Shown: one piece after another, positions 45,498 through 53,223 of the stretch | How the letters are laid out: every line of letters begins with the position of its first letter | How positions within the stretch are numbered: the first letter of the stretch is position 1 | Assembly (NCBI GenBank): GCA_027487895.1 | Contig: JAIYCS010000030.1 | Coordinates: 1-54,150, forward strand | Direction of reading: 5' to 3' | Length of the DNA: 54,150 nt | From: Sediminibacterium sp. | Lineage (GTDB): Bacteria; Bacteroidota; Bacteroidia; Chitinophagales; Chitinophagaceae | Translations under genes and position numbers: made by a program | The notes under the pieces: generated by a model | What the model saw: only the letters and a program-made list of their open reading frames with translations | Told to the model about the DNA's origin: nothing | The model's database searches: none

Positions 45498-46823
45498 TTA
45501 GTATTTTGTAACACCTGGAACCGGAACCGGATAAAATCCGTCAGGACCTGGATTAACAGGCGCTGCTGCATCAAATGCATACACCGATGGATGCAAATTA
45601 AGCCCCGAATTAATAGCTTTATCCCAATCAATAACTTGTCCACTATAGGTAGCCATTCGGCCTAAAATAGATGTCATGGTTGAATAAGCGCCGTTTTCTG
45701 CGTCGGCATATTTATACTCACCCTTTGCAATCGCCGCAAAAAGTTCGTCATGCTCTGTTTGATATGGATTACGCTCTTTCGATTTATCAAATTGAAAAAT
45801 AGTTTTACCACGCAAATCTGTGATACGTGCTGCATCACAATAAATTTTTCCCTTAGTACCTACAAGTAGTTCATCTACTTTACTTGAAGTGCCTGGCATG
45901 TGTCTACACTGTGAATTTAAAATAGATCCGTCGGCGTAATGAAACTCTACATAGTGATGATCAAATATTTCACCATGCTCTTTTGATTTTCTTACTTGTC
46001 TTCCACCAAATCCTTGCGCTTTTACAGGATACCCACCTTTAAACCAGTTAATCACATCTAAATTGTGAATGTGCTGCTCTGTAATATGATCGCCACAAAG
46101 CCACACAAAATAATACCAGTTACGCATTTGATATTCCATTTCGGTTTGACCTGCTTTACGTGGTCTTGTCCATACTCCATCATTATTCCACCAAGCCTGC
46201 ATCGATGTAATATCTCCAATCATATCTTTTTTTGCAAATAGTGCTCTGTATGAATCTTGGTAATGTCTTTGAAGACCTACTACAACGTTTAATTTTTTTT
46301 GCTTTGCAATTTTAGCAGCAGCTAAAACCCTTTGTACCCCTGCAGGATCTGTAGCTACCGGCTTTTCCATAAATATATGTTTGCCTTGCTTAACAGCCTC
46401 TTCAAAATGAATAGGTCTAAAACCTGGAGGAGTTGCTAGTATCACTACATCTGCAAGTGGTATAGCTTTTAAATAACCGTCAAAGCCAACAAATTTTCTT
46501 TCTTCAGGAACATCGAGTGTACCCTTTGTACCAGCGCCTGCATTAGCTAATTCGCCAGCAACGTTTTTATAACATTCATCTAGGCGGTCTTTAAAAGCAT
46601 CTGCCATCGCAACAATTTTTACATTTTGCTTGCTCATTAGTGCCTGAACTGCTGCACCTGTTCCACGTCCACCGCAACCAATAACGGCTACTTTGATAAC
46701 GTCATCAGAGCCTGAAAAAAAGTTAGCGTTGGAAATTAGGGGCGCAGCTGCAATAGCACCTGCTAGCATTGTTCCTTGTTTTACAAAGTCTCTGCGTTTG
46801 TCATGAAAAGATTGATTTGACAT
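45498..46823 (-). CDS. TAT-exported Gfo/Idh/MocA family oxidoreductase
   Basis: 441 residues. The N-terminus has the twin-arginine pattern KRRDFVKQGTMLAGAIAAAP, a TAT signal that exports the folded, cofactor-loaded protein. IKVAVIGCGGRGTGAA is the NAD(P)-binding motif. HIFMEKPVATDP carries the conserved EKP of the Gfo/Idh/MocA family, and GGDxxxH-like residues lie in LCGDHITEQHIHNLDVINW. These proteins oxidise or hydrolyse sugars, including some GH109-type hexosaminidases. The substrate here is not determined. It follows the SUMF1-like gene by 14 nt. Confidence 0.9.
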   Translation of the reverse strand: MSNQSFHDKRRDFVKQGTMLAGAIAAAPLISNANFFSGSDDVIKVAVIGCGGRGTGAAVQALMSKQNVKIVAMADAFKDRLDECYKNVAGELANAGAGTKGTLDVPEERKFVGFDGYLKAIPLADVVILATPPGFRPIHFEEAVKQGKHIFMEKPVATDPAGVQRVLAAAKIAKQKKLNVVVGLQRHYQDSYRALFAKKDMIGDITSMQAWWNNDGVWTRPRKAGQTEMEYQMRNWYYFVWLCGDHITEQHIHNLDVINWFKGGYPVKAQGFGGRQVRKSKEHGEIFDHHYVEFHYADGSILNSQCRHMPGTSSKVDELLVGTKGKIYCDAARITDLRGKTIFQFDKSKERNPYQTEHDELFAAIAKGEYKYADAENGAYSTMTSILGRMATYSGQVIDWDKAINSGLNLHPSVYAFDAAAPVNPGPDGFYPVPVPGVTKY

Positions 46824-46837
46824 ATGGCTGTTGTTTT

Positions 46838-47794
46838 TTATTTTATTAAATAAGATGAAAAAAATTGATCTACTTGTTCTGGTGTTGGCTGTTGTAATGG
46901 CCTTACGAGTCTGATACCAACATCTTTAGCCTCTGTAAGCCACCACTTACTTTTTGGAATTTGCGGGTCACGTCTATTCCAAATGGGATCCGATTTTATT
47001 CGTTTTCCATTTCTACAAATACTTGCATCAGACAAAAAAGATCCACCACGTAATACCTTTGGATAAACCCCTTGCGTAGGCGTAACCATTGGATTTTTTG
47101 ATTCGATGCTAGCATATCTGTTAGGTACATAATGATCGGTGGTCCACTCCATTAAATTACCAAGCATATCGTAAAGTCCCCAAGCATTGGGTAATTTTTG
47201 AGCTACTTTTTGGTATTTATTATTACTATTTTTTTGGAACCATGCATACTTAGAAAGCATGTTAGGATCAGTACCATAATAATAAGTCGTCGTTGCTCCT
47301 GCTCTGCTTGCATACTCCCACTCGGCCTCTGTTGGTAGTCTATAAAAAATACCTGTTTGTTTGTAGAGCCATTTGCAAAACATGAATGCCGCATACTGAG
47401 ACATACTATTGGCAGGGTATCCACCCTCTTTGCCCATGCCCCAGGTTAGGTCTACATATTGAGGACTTGGTCTAGTAATCGCATCCACATCAGAGTTTTG
47501 AGAGGTGTTTTCGTCTTTTAAAAAAACATCAAAAACATCGCGTGTTACTTCGGTGGCACTCATCCAAAATGCATCTAGTGTAATTTCTTTTTGAGGCGTT
47601 TCGTCGGAGCTGATTTTTGTAACGGTAATTGTTGATCCAATTTTGAATTGTCCAGCCGGAATTGGCACCATTGCAAAACGCAAATTACCTACTGGTAATT
47701 TTTGCTCGTACTTTTCAAAATTGACAATGCTTTGTTGCGCATATGCACCAATAGAAATGGAACAAAATAAAAATGTAATAAAATGCTTAACCAC
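46838..47794 (-). CDS. SUMF1/formylglycine-generating-enzyme-like protein, active-site Cys pair incomplete
   Basis: 318 residues, GTG start, Sec signal peptide (residues about 1-19). The FGE-sulfatase fold is clear: MVPIPAGQFKIGS, FWMSATEVTRDVFDVF, YRLPTEAEWEYASRAG, WGLYDMLGNLMEW and VLRGGSF. Where true FGE has two cysteines after GGS, this protein has S255 and C260 only, so formylglycine formation is unlikely. Similar domains occur in gliding (GldJ/K) and other Bacteroidota proteins with structural roles. It is the first gene of a pair with the Gfo/Idh oxidoreductase; no sulfatase gene lies in the window. Confidence 0.85.
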   Translation of the reverse strand: MVKHFITFLFCSISIGAYAQQSIVNFEKYEQKLPVGNLRFAMVPIPAGQFKIGSTITVTKISSDETPQKEITLDAFWMSATEVTRDVFDVFLKDENTSQNSDVDAITRPSPQYVDLTWGMGKEGGYPANSMSQYAAFMFCKWLYKQTGIFYRLPTEAEWEYASRAGATTTYYYGTDPNMLSKYAWFQKNSNNKYQKVAQKLPNAWGLYDMLGNLMEWTTDHYVPNRYASIESKNPMVTPTQGVYPKVLRGGSFLSDASICRNGKRIKSDPIWNRRDPQIPKSKWWLTEAKDVGIRLVRPLQQPTPEQVDQFFSSYLIK

Positions 47795-47846
47795 GATTCG
47801 TTTTTAGAATTAGTAAGTTATGAATTTTTTAGAATAGGTGCAATAA

Positions 47847-48866
47847 TTATTGCGCTAAGTATCCATCAAATTTTCCAAAACTAACTTTGTGTATCCTTCC
47901 ATTTTGTAATGTGGTAACGAGTACTTCAGATTTGTACTTTTTTGCCAATATTTTAACCTGTTCAAGTGTTAGGATACTACAAGCTGTGGCCAACCAATCG
48001 GCGGTAGTAGCTGTTGGTGCTACAACAGTTACATTGCGCTGAAAAGTAACACCATAGCCAGTTCTTGGATCAATAATATGACCATACTTTTTTCCCTCAT
48101 GTAACAAGTATTGAAATGCATCACCCGATGTGGCAACAGCTTTATTGGATAAAACAAGTTTACGTTCTAATAGTTTTTCTTGCTGTCCAGGCACATTAAT
48201 ACCAATAGTCCATCCCTTTTTTTGAGGTGGTATACCAAAAGCAACCATATCACCTCCAGCATCAACTAGGGCAGTTGTAATTCCAAGCGATTGCAGTAAT
48301 GCCAGCACCTTATCGGCAGCATAGCCTTTAGCAATGGCGCCCATATCGAGTTGCATATTGGGATGTAAAAAAGTAATTGTTTGCGCGCCACTGTCTAACT
48401 GAACCTTATTAAATCCAATCCGCTTGAGTGCCTCGTTAATTGCTGTTGATGTCGGAAATATTTTAGACTTTCGGGCATTTCGCCATAGACTAGAAAGAGG
48501 ACCCACCGTGATATCAAAACTACCATCAGCGTCTTTATTGGCCCCCTTTGCAATATAAATTAGCTCAAATAAAATAGGAGACAGTTTAATAGGAACGCCA
48601 ACGGCTTCATACCTTAATTTAAATAATTCGGAACTGCTATCGTAATCACTACAAATTAAATTGATGGAATCAACAAGCTTAAAACTTTCTTGTGCAGCAC
48701 TGTCTGCGATTTGTTTTGATTCTGCATAGAGCACAATATTAAAAGGAGAGCCCATTTTTTGAACGCTATATGCATACCTATTTTTTTGTGCTACCGATAT
48801 AAATACTTGTACAAAAAGTAACAAAAAGAAAATGAGCTTTTTCAAATAAAATAAGTTTGCTTTCAA
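47847..48866 (-). CDS. apbE: FAD:protein FMN transferase (ApbE)
   Basis: 339 residues. The mature part has MGSPFNIVLYAE, then DMGAIAKGYAAD, VDAGGDMVAFG and the FAD/Mg region IIDPRTGYGV followed by TATTADWLATA, all typical of ApbE. It attaches FMN to a Thr/Ser of flavoproteins such as NqrC or RnfG, in the periplasm. The signal peptide lacks an obvious lipobox Cys. No ATG is present: TTG at 48866 is listed, and TTG at 48845 (giving MKKLIFFLLLF) is an equal alternative. No target flavoprotein is in the window. Confidence 0.9.
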   Translation of the reverse strand: MKANLFYLKKLIFFLLLFVQVFISVAQKNRYAYSVQKMGSPFNIVLYAESKQIADSAAQESFKLVDSINLICSDYDSSSELFKLRYEAVGVPIKLSPILFELIYIAKGANKDADGSFDITVGPLSSLWRNARKSKIFPTSTAINEALKRIGFNKVQLDSGAQTITFLHPNMQLDMGAIAKGYAADKVLALLQSLGITTALVDAGGDMVAFGIPPQKKGWTIGINVPGQQEKLLERKLVLSNKAVATSGDAFQYLLHEGKKYGHIIDPRTGYGVTFQRNVTVVAPTATTADWLATACSILTLEQVKILAKKYKSEVLVTTLQNGRIHKVSFGKFDGYLAQ

Positions 48867-48895
48867 AAGATTTGTAATTTAGAAAAACTTTAATC

Positions 48896-49591
48896 GTGAT
48901 TGGGAAAATTAAGCGGATTTTATTGTATTTATTTGTTAGTTCATTTTTATATGTACTTATCACAAAATTTGTAGATCCTCCTATTACTATTACGCAACTA
49001 ACAAACGCCTTTGGACTTGGTTTAAAAAGAGATTATGTAAGTTGGGAAGAACTCGGCTACCAAAGTAAACTAGCGGCTATTGCAAGCGAAGACCAGCTAT
49101 TTGCAGAACATATTGGTTTTGATTTTGACGCTATCGAAAAAAGCCTACGACCTAAAAAGAAAAAGAAAAAAAGTAAAATACCGCTTGGAGGTGGTGCAAG
49201 CACAATAACGCAACAGGTTGCAAAAAATGTTTTTTTGTGGCAAGGTGGATCTTATGATAAATACATCCGAAAAATTCCTGAAATCTATTTTACCTTTTTG
49301 ATTGAATTAATCTGGGGTAAAAAAAGAATTTTAGAAGTATACTTGAATGTCATTGAAACAGGACCCGGCTGTTTTGGAATGGAAGCAGCCGCCAGACACT
49401 ATTTTAATAAATCAGCAAAATCATTAACACCTGCACAAGCCGCCATGATTGTAGCCGGTTTTCCAAATCCTAAAAAGTTTACAGCGAGTCCCATGAGTAA
49501 GCGCGTAAGCTGGCGCTATCCTCAAATTTTAAGGCAAATGAGTAATATAGATACCGACGAAGACATCTATACATTACTGCATAAAAAATAA
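48896..49591 (+). CDS. mtgA: Monofunctional peptidoglycan transglycosylase (GT51)
   Basis: 231 residues, GTG start. One N-terminal helix (about 8-25) anchors it. The GT51 motifs follow: SEDQLFAEHIGFD (motif 1, with the catalytic Glu), GASTITQQVAKN (motif 2), KKRILEVYLNVIETG (motif 4) and AARHYFNKSAKSLT (motif 5). It polymerises lipid II into glycan strands at the periplasmic face. No transpeptidase domain is present and the length is typical. It is divergent from apbE and convergent with the SdpI-like gene, one base apart. Confidence 0.93.
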   Translation: MIGKIKRILLYLFVSSFLYVLITKFVDPPITITQLTNAFGLGLKRDYVSWEELGYQSKLAAIASEDQLFAEHIGFDFDAIEKSLRPKKKKKKSKIPLGGGASTITQQVAKNVFLWQGGSYDKYIRKIPEIYFTFLIELIWGKKRILEVYLNVIETGPGCFGMEAAARHYFNKSAKSLTPAQAAMIVAGFPNPKKFTASPMSKRVSWRYPQILRQMSNIDTDEDIYTLLHKK

Positions 49592-49592
49592 T

Positions 49593-50246
49593 TTATTTCC
49601 CTGCTTTAAAAAAACGATAAGAAAAAATAATGGGGGCCACAACCATGGGTATCATGATTATAAAAAAACTAATAAATGCCCACATGCCTGGTAATACAAA
49701 ACCAAGTATCATTTGAAGTAAGCCGCCATACAACCAAAATTTTCCAGCATAGCTATGTGTGGCATTCCAATTTTCTTCACTACTTAATGTCCAAGGAAGT
49801 TTAAACCCTGCAAAATAGTTTTGAGAAAGCTTTGGAAAAAAAGATCCCATCACAGCAAAAAACAAGCCTAGGAGTGGAAGTATCAGTTTATCGATAGGTA
49901 GATCGGGTTGTTTGGTTTTAGCTAAAATCACCATGTTTATCCCAGATAAAAATGCCACAGTGATGAGCCCAAATACTTTAAAATAAGCGTCATTGTTGTT
50001 TTCATACCTTTTGGGATCAATTTTTTTGATATTGATCATTAATAAATAGGTAAACAAACTAATGATTCCTATAAATACAGGTCCAAAAAAAGCCATGCTT
50101 TTAGATCCAAACCCATCGGCCTCTCCTTTTATATTAAAATGGGTTGGAATAGTTGCCGGTAAACTAGCGTAAAATGTTGATAGGTATACAAAAGGTGCTG
50201 CCACTAAAAGAGCAACCAAGATGTAATGAGAATAATTCTTATTCAT
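49593..50246 (-). CDS. SdpI family membrane protein with DUF1648 domain
   Basis: 217 residues, about six helices. The N-terminal part LPATIPTHFNIKGEADGFGSK is the DUF1648 signature. The segment after residue about 130 (YFAGFKLPWTLSSEENWNATH) is the SdpI core, as in the Bacillus immunity protein that protects against the SdpC toxin. In other bacteria such homologues have no known toxin partner, and none is visible here. Function is therefore unknown. Confidence 0.85.
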   Translation of the reverse strand: MNKNYSHYILVALLVAAPFVYLSTFYASLPATIPTHFNIKGEADGFGSKSMAFFGPVFIGIISLFTYLLMINIKKIDPKRYENNNDAYFKVFGLITVAFLSGINMVILAKTKQPDLPIDKLILPLLGLFFAVMGSFFPKLSQNYFAGFKLPWTLSSEENWNATHSYAGKFWLYGGLLQMILGFVLPGMWAFISFFIIMIPMVVAPIIFSYRFFKAGK

Positions 50247-50260
50247 AGTTAGCGGGTTAA

Positions 50261-50268
50261 TATATTTG
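50261..50268 (+). promoter_or_regulatory. Putative promoter -7 element of the cytochrome c/FG-GAP gene
   Basis: TATATTTG is an exact TAnnTTTG match 16 nt before the ATG at 50285. No clear -33 TTG was seen. Confidence 0.4.
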
Positions 50269-50284
50269 TAATCAACAATTACAA

Positions 50285-51826
50285 ATGATTGTAAAATTAA
50301 GAAAAATGAAGATTAAAATTATTTCCATACTAGGGTTATTGTGCTTATTTGTTGTAAGCCTATTTTCGTTTTCACCCACAACCACTAATTCGAGCTTATC
50401 GGGAGAAGCGCTTGCCAAACAATATTGTGGTAGTTGTCATTTATACACTGCACCAGATTTACTAGATAAAAAAACTTGGAAAGAAAGTGTGCTGCCTAAT
50501 ATGGGTTGGCGCTTAGGAATTAGAGGGGTTAATGATAGCCCATACGCCTCTATGGAGCCAGATGAAGCAGCTATTGTAGAAAAATTAAGGGTCTATCCAA
50601 ATTCACCCATCATTTCAAAATCTGACTGGCAAAAAATTGTAGATTTTTATGTTACTAAAGCACCGGCAACTGTCATTCCAGCAAAAACAACTACTGTAGT
50701 AAAAACATCCACCAGACAATTTTTTAGTGAGCCTGTTTTTATTGATAACAAACAAGCGCCTAAAACAAGCATGATAAAATTTGATGACGCTAATGGCACA
50801 TTGTATGTAAGTGATGCTATTAATGAGTTGTATGCTTTAGATAAAAATTTAAAGCTCAAAGAAACCTGGAATACACCGTCGGCTGTTGTAGATTTATTAT
50901 TTGAAAAAAATAAAGAACCAAGAGCCTTGTGCATTGGTAGTATTGCACCTTCAGAAAAAAAAGAAGGCTTGTTGCTATCACTTGATTCTACAGAACAGAA
51001 AGCATCTTTTGGTGGATTGGCAAGGCCTGTACATATAGAAAAAGCAGATTTAAATCAAGACGGAAAAGAAGATATCATTATTTGTCAATTTGGAAATCAT
51101 ACAGGTAAAATAAGTTGGTTAGATGGAGGTGATATCCGTAAAGAAAACATTTTAGTGTACCGCCCGGGTGCTAGAAAAGCAGAAATAGTTGATTTAAACA
51201 AGGATGGAAAATTAGACATCGTTGTTATGATGGCCCAATCTTATGAAGGGATTTATTATTTAGAAAATAAAGGTGATGGTAGTTTTAAAGAAACGCCGCT
51301 GGTTAAATTCCCGCCTGTGTATGGTGTGAGTTATTTTGAAATGATTGACATCAATAAAGATGGCTTTTTAGACATTGTTATGAGTAATGGCGACAACTGG
51401 GATTTATCTAGGGTTAAAAAAAGATTTCATGGCGTTCGCATTTTACTCAATGACAAACTCAATCATTTTAAAGAAAGCTTTTTCTTTCCTATGTATGGAG
51501 CAAGTAAAGTGGTGGCCAAAGACTTTGATGGTGATGGAGATATAGACATGGCTGCTATTTCATTTTATGACGACCTTGCTAAACCTGAACAAGGATTTAT
51601 TTATTTTGAAAACACTGGAAATATGCAGTTTGCGCCTACTTCCACACCAGAAGCTGCCAACGGAAAGTGGCTTACCATGGAAGTAGCTGACATAGATAAG
51701 GACGGTGACATGGATATCGTACTTGGCTCATTTATTTATACCTTTAGTGAAATGACACAACTCCTCATGAAAGGAATTGAACATTTCCCACAGTTATTGG
51801 TGTTGCGCAACAATAAAACAAAATAA
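50285..51826 (+). CDS. Cytochrome c-like/FG-GAP (VCBS) repeat protein
   Basis: 513 residues with a signal or anchor (residues about 9-30). CGSCH (C48, C51, H52) is a c-type haem-binding motif in a short N-terminal domain (about 38-125). A beta-propeller of FG-GAP/VCBS repeats follows, with five DxNxDGxxD-type calcium loops (DLNQDGKEDI, DLNKDGKLDI, DINKDGFLDI, DFDGDGDIDM, DIDKDGDMDI). An ATG at 50306 would also give a normal signal peptide. The protein is likely periplasmic or surface exposed. It is followed after 1 nt by the thioredoxin-like gene. Confidence 0.83.
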   Translation: MIVKLRKMKIKIISILGLLCLFVVSLFSFSPTTTNSSLSGEALAKQYCGSCHLYTAPDLLDKKTWKESVLPNMGWRLGIRGVNDSPYASMEPDEAAIVEKLRVYPNSPIISKSDWQKIVDFYVTKAPATVIPAKTTTVVKTSTRQFFSEPVFIDNKQAPKTSMIKFDDANGTLYVSDAINELYALDKNLKLKETWNTPSAVVDLLFEKNKEPRALCIGSIAPSEKKEGLLLSLDSTEQKASFGGLARPVHIEKADLNQDGKEDIIICQFGNHTGKISWLDGGDIRKENILVYRPGARKAEIVDLNKDGKLDIVVMMAQSYEGIYYLENKGDGSFKETPLVKFPPVYGVSYFEMIDINKDGFLDIVMSNGDNWDLSRVKKRFHGVRILLNDKLNHFKESFFFPMYGASKVVAKDFDGDGDIDMAAISFYDDLAKPEQGFIYFENTGNMQFAPTSTPEAANGKWLTMEVADIDKDGDMDIVLGSFIYTFSEMTQLLMKGIEHFPQLLVLRNNKTK

Positions 51827-51827
51827 G

Positions 51828-52265
51828 ATGCTACGCTTGTTGTTGATATTTCTTATTCCACTTTTTCAAGTAGCCCCAACTTGGGAGTCAAATTTTGATG
51901 TAGCGAAACAACGTTCAATAAAAGAAAGCAAAATTATACTCATACATTTTGTACATAAAAGTGACGACGCTAAAAATGTTAGGCTAGAAAAAGAAACATT
52001 TGAAACCAGCGAATTTGCAGCATATGCAAATAACCATTTAGTGTTATTGAAAATCGATTTAGGCATTGAACAAACAAGTTCCGAAAAACAGTTTTATCAC
52101 AATTCAATTATTCGTGAACGCTACAACAATGCAGCCCTTGCCCCGTTTACCGTTATTACAGATGCTGATGGGAAGGTTTTAAAAACTTGGAATTATAAAA
52201 AGTCTTTAAAGAGTGCTGAACTAATATCAGCTATCCAAACAACGATCGAAGCAAACAAACAATAG
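51828..52265 (+). CDS. Thioredoxin-fold periplasmic protein without CxxC
   Basis: 145 residues from ATG 51828, 1 nt after the previous stop. A signal peptide (about 1-17) is followed by a thioredoxin-like fold (SNFDVAKQRSIKESKIILIHF ... LAPFTVITDADGKVLKTW). Where thioredoxins carry CxxC the sequence reads HKSDDAKN, and no cysteine occurs in the mature part, so it cannot be a redox thioredoxin. The cis-proline region (APFTVI) is kept. It may act as a chaperone-like partner. An upstream start at 51777 would overlap the previous gene and is not preferred. Confidence 0.75.
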   Translation: MLRLLLIFLIPLFQVAPTWESNFDVAKQRSIKESKIILIHFVHKSDDAKNVRLEKETFETSEFAAYANNHLVLLKIDLGIEQTSSEKQFYHNSIIRERYNNAALAPFTVITDADGKVLKTWNYKKSLKSAELISAIQTTIEANKQ

Positions 52266-52269
52266 CAAC

Positions 52270-53217
52270 ATGAAAAAATTCATACAATACATTGGCTTGG
52301 GAATTGTAGGAGTCCTTGTTGCCCTAGTTGTTGCTGTTATTGTTTTGGCAGAACAGGATAAAAAATTAGATACATTACTACCTGCATATGCAAACACAGC
52401 ATCAAAATTTATACCTGCTTTAGGTATGAATGTACATTACCGAATAGAAGGTAATGCTTCAGATTCTGTTCCACTGGTGCTCATACACGGCACTTCTGCA
52501 TCATTACATACCTGGGATAGTTTAACACTCTTATTAAGTAGTAAGAAAAAAATTATTCGCTTTGACTTGCCTGCATTTGGACTTACCGGGCCTAATCCAG
52601 CAAACACATACAATGCAGATGTCTATAATATTTTTGTTGATTCGGTACTAGAAAAATTAAACGTCAAATCTTGTATCGTGGCCGGAAACTCTCTTGGCGG
52701 AAGCATTGCATGGCATTACGCGCTTTATAATCCATCGAGGGTACAACAGTTAATATTACTTGACGCAAGTGGATATCCAAAAAAAAATGAAAAAGGTTCA
52801 CTTGGTTTTAAAATTGCAAGCATGCCCGTCATTAATAATTTACTATTATGGGTAACCCCCAAATTTTTAGTTAAAAAGAGTTTGGAAGGCGTATTTGTAG
52901 ATAAAAATAAAATCAATGAAGAATCCATTAATCGCTACCACGATTTACTTTTAAGAGAAGGAAACAGAAAAGCGGCACTTTCTATATTTAAAGCAGGTTT
53001 TAAGCCAAATCCAGCGCCCATCAAAACAATAAGTAAACCAACCCTTATTATTTGGGGTGATCAGGATCAACTCATCAACGTTTCCAATGCCTACTTATTT
53101 AATAAAGACATTAAAGGAAGTAAACTGGTTGTATTACAAAATGTAGGACATGCCCCCATGGAAGAAACACCTACAAAAGTAGCTGCGGAAATAGCTACAT
53201 TTTTAAACCTACATTAA
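52270..53217 (+). CDS. Alpha/beta hydrolase
   Basis: 315 residues. An N-terminal helix (about 8-28) anchors it in the membrane with the enzyme outside. LVLIHGTSASLHTWDSL is the oxyanion-site loop, GNSLGG carries the nucleophile Ser, IIWGDQDQLI the acid Asp, and VGHAPMEE the His, so the triad is complete. The substrate is unknown (ester or haloalkane-type hydrolases share this pattern). It starts 4 nt after the thioredoxin-like gene and is the last gene of this three-gene unit. Confidence 0.87.
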   Translation: MKKFIQYIGLGIVGVLVALVVAVIVLAEQDKKLDTLLPAYANTASKFIPALGMNVHYRIEGNASDSVPLVLIHGTSASLHTWDSLTLLLSSKKKIIRFDLPAFGLTGPNPANTYNADVYNIFVDSVLEKLNVKSCIVAGNSLGGSIAWHYALYNPSRVQQLILLDASGYPKKNEKGSLGFKIASMPVINNLLLWVTPKFLVKKSLEGVFVDKNKINEESINRYHDLLLREGNRKAALSIFKAGFKPNPAPIKTISKPTLIIWGDQDQLINVSNAYLFNKDIKGSKLVVLQNVGHAPMEETPTKVAAEIATFLNLH

Positions 53218-53223
53218 ACAGGA

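Noticed and set aside
49593-50246. SdpI-like gene taken as evidence for a toxin-immunity pair.
   Set aside because: No SdpC-like or other small toxin gene lies beside it, and SdpI homologues are common without one.
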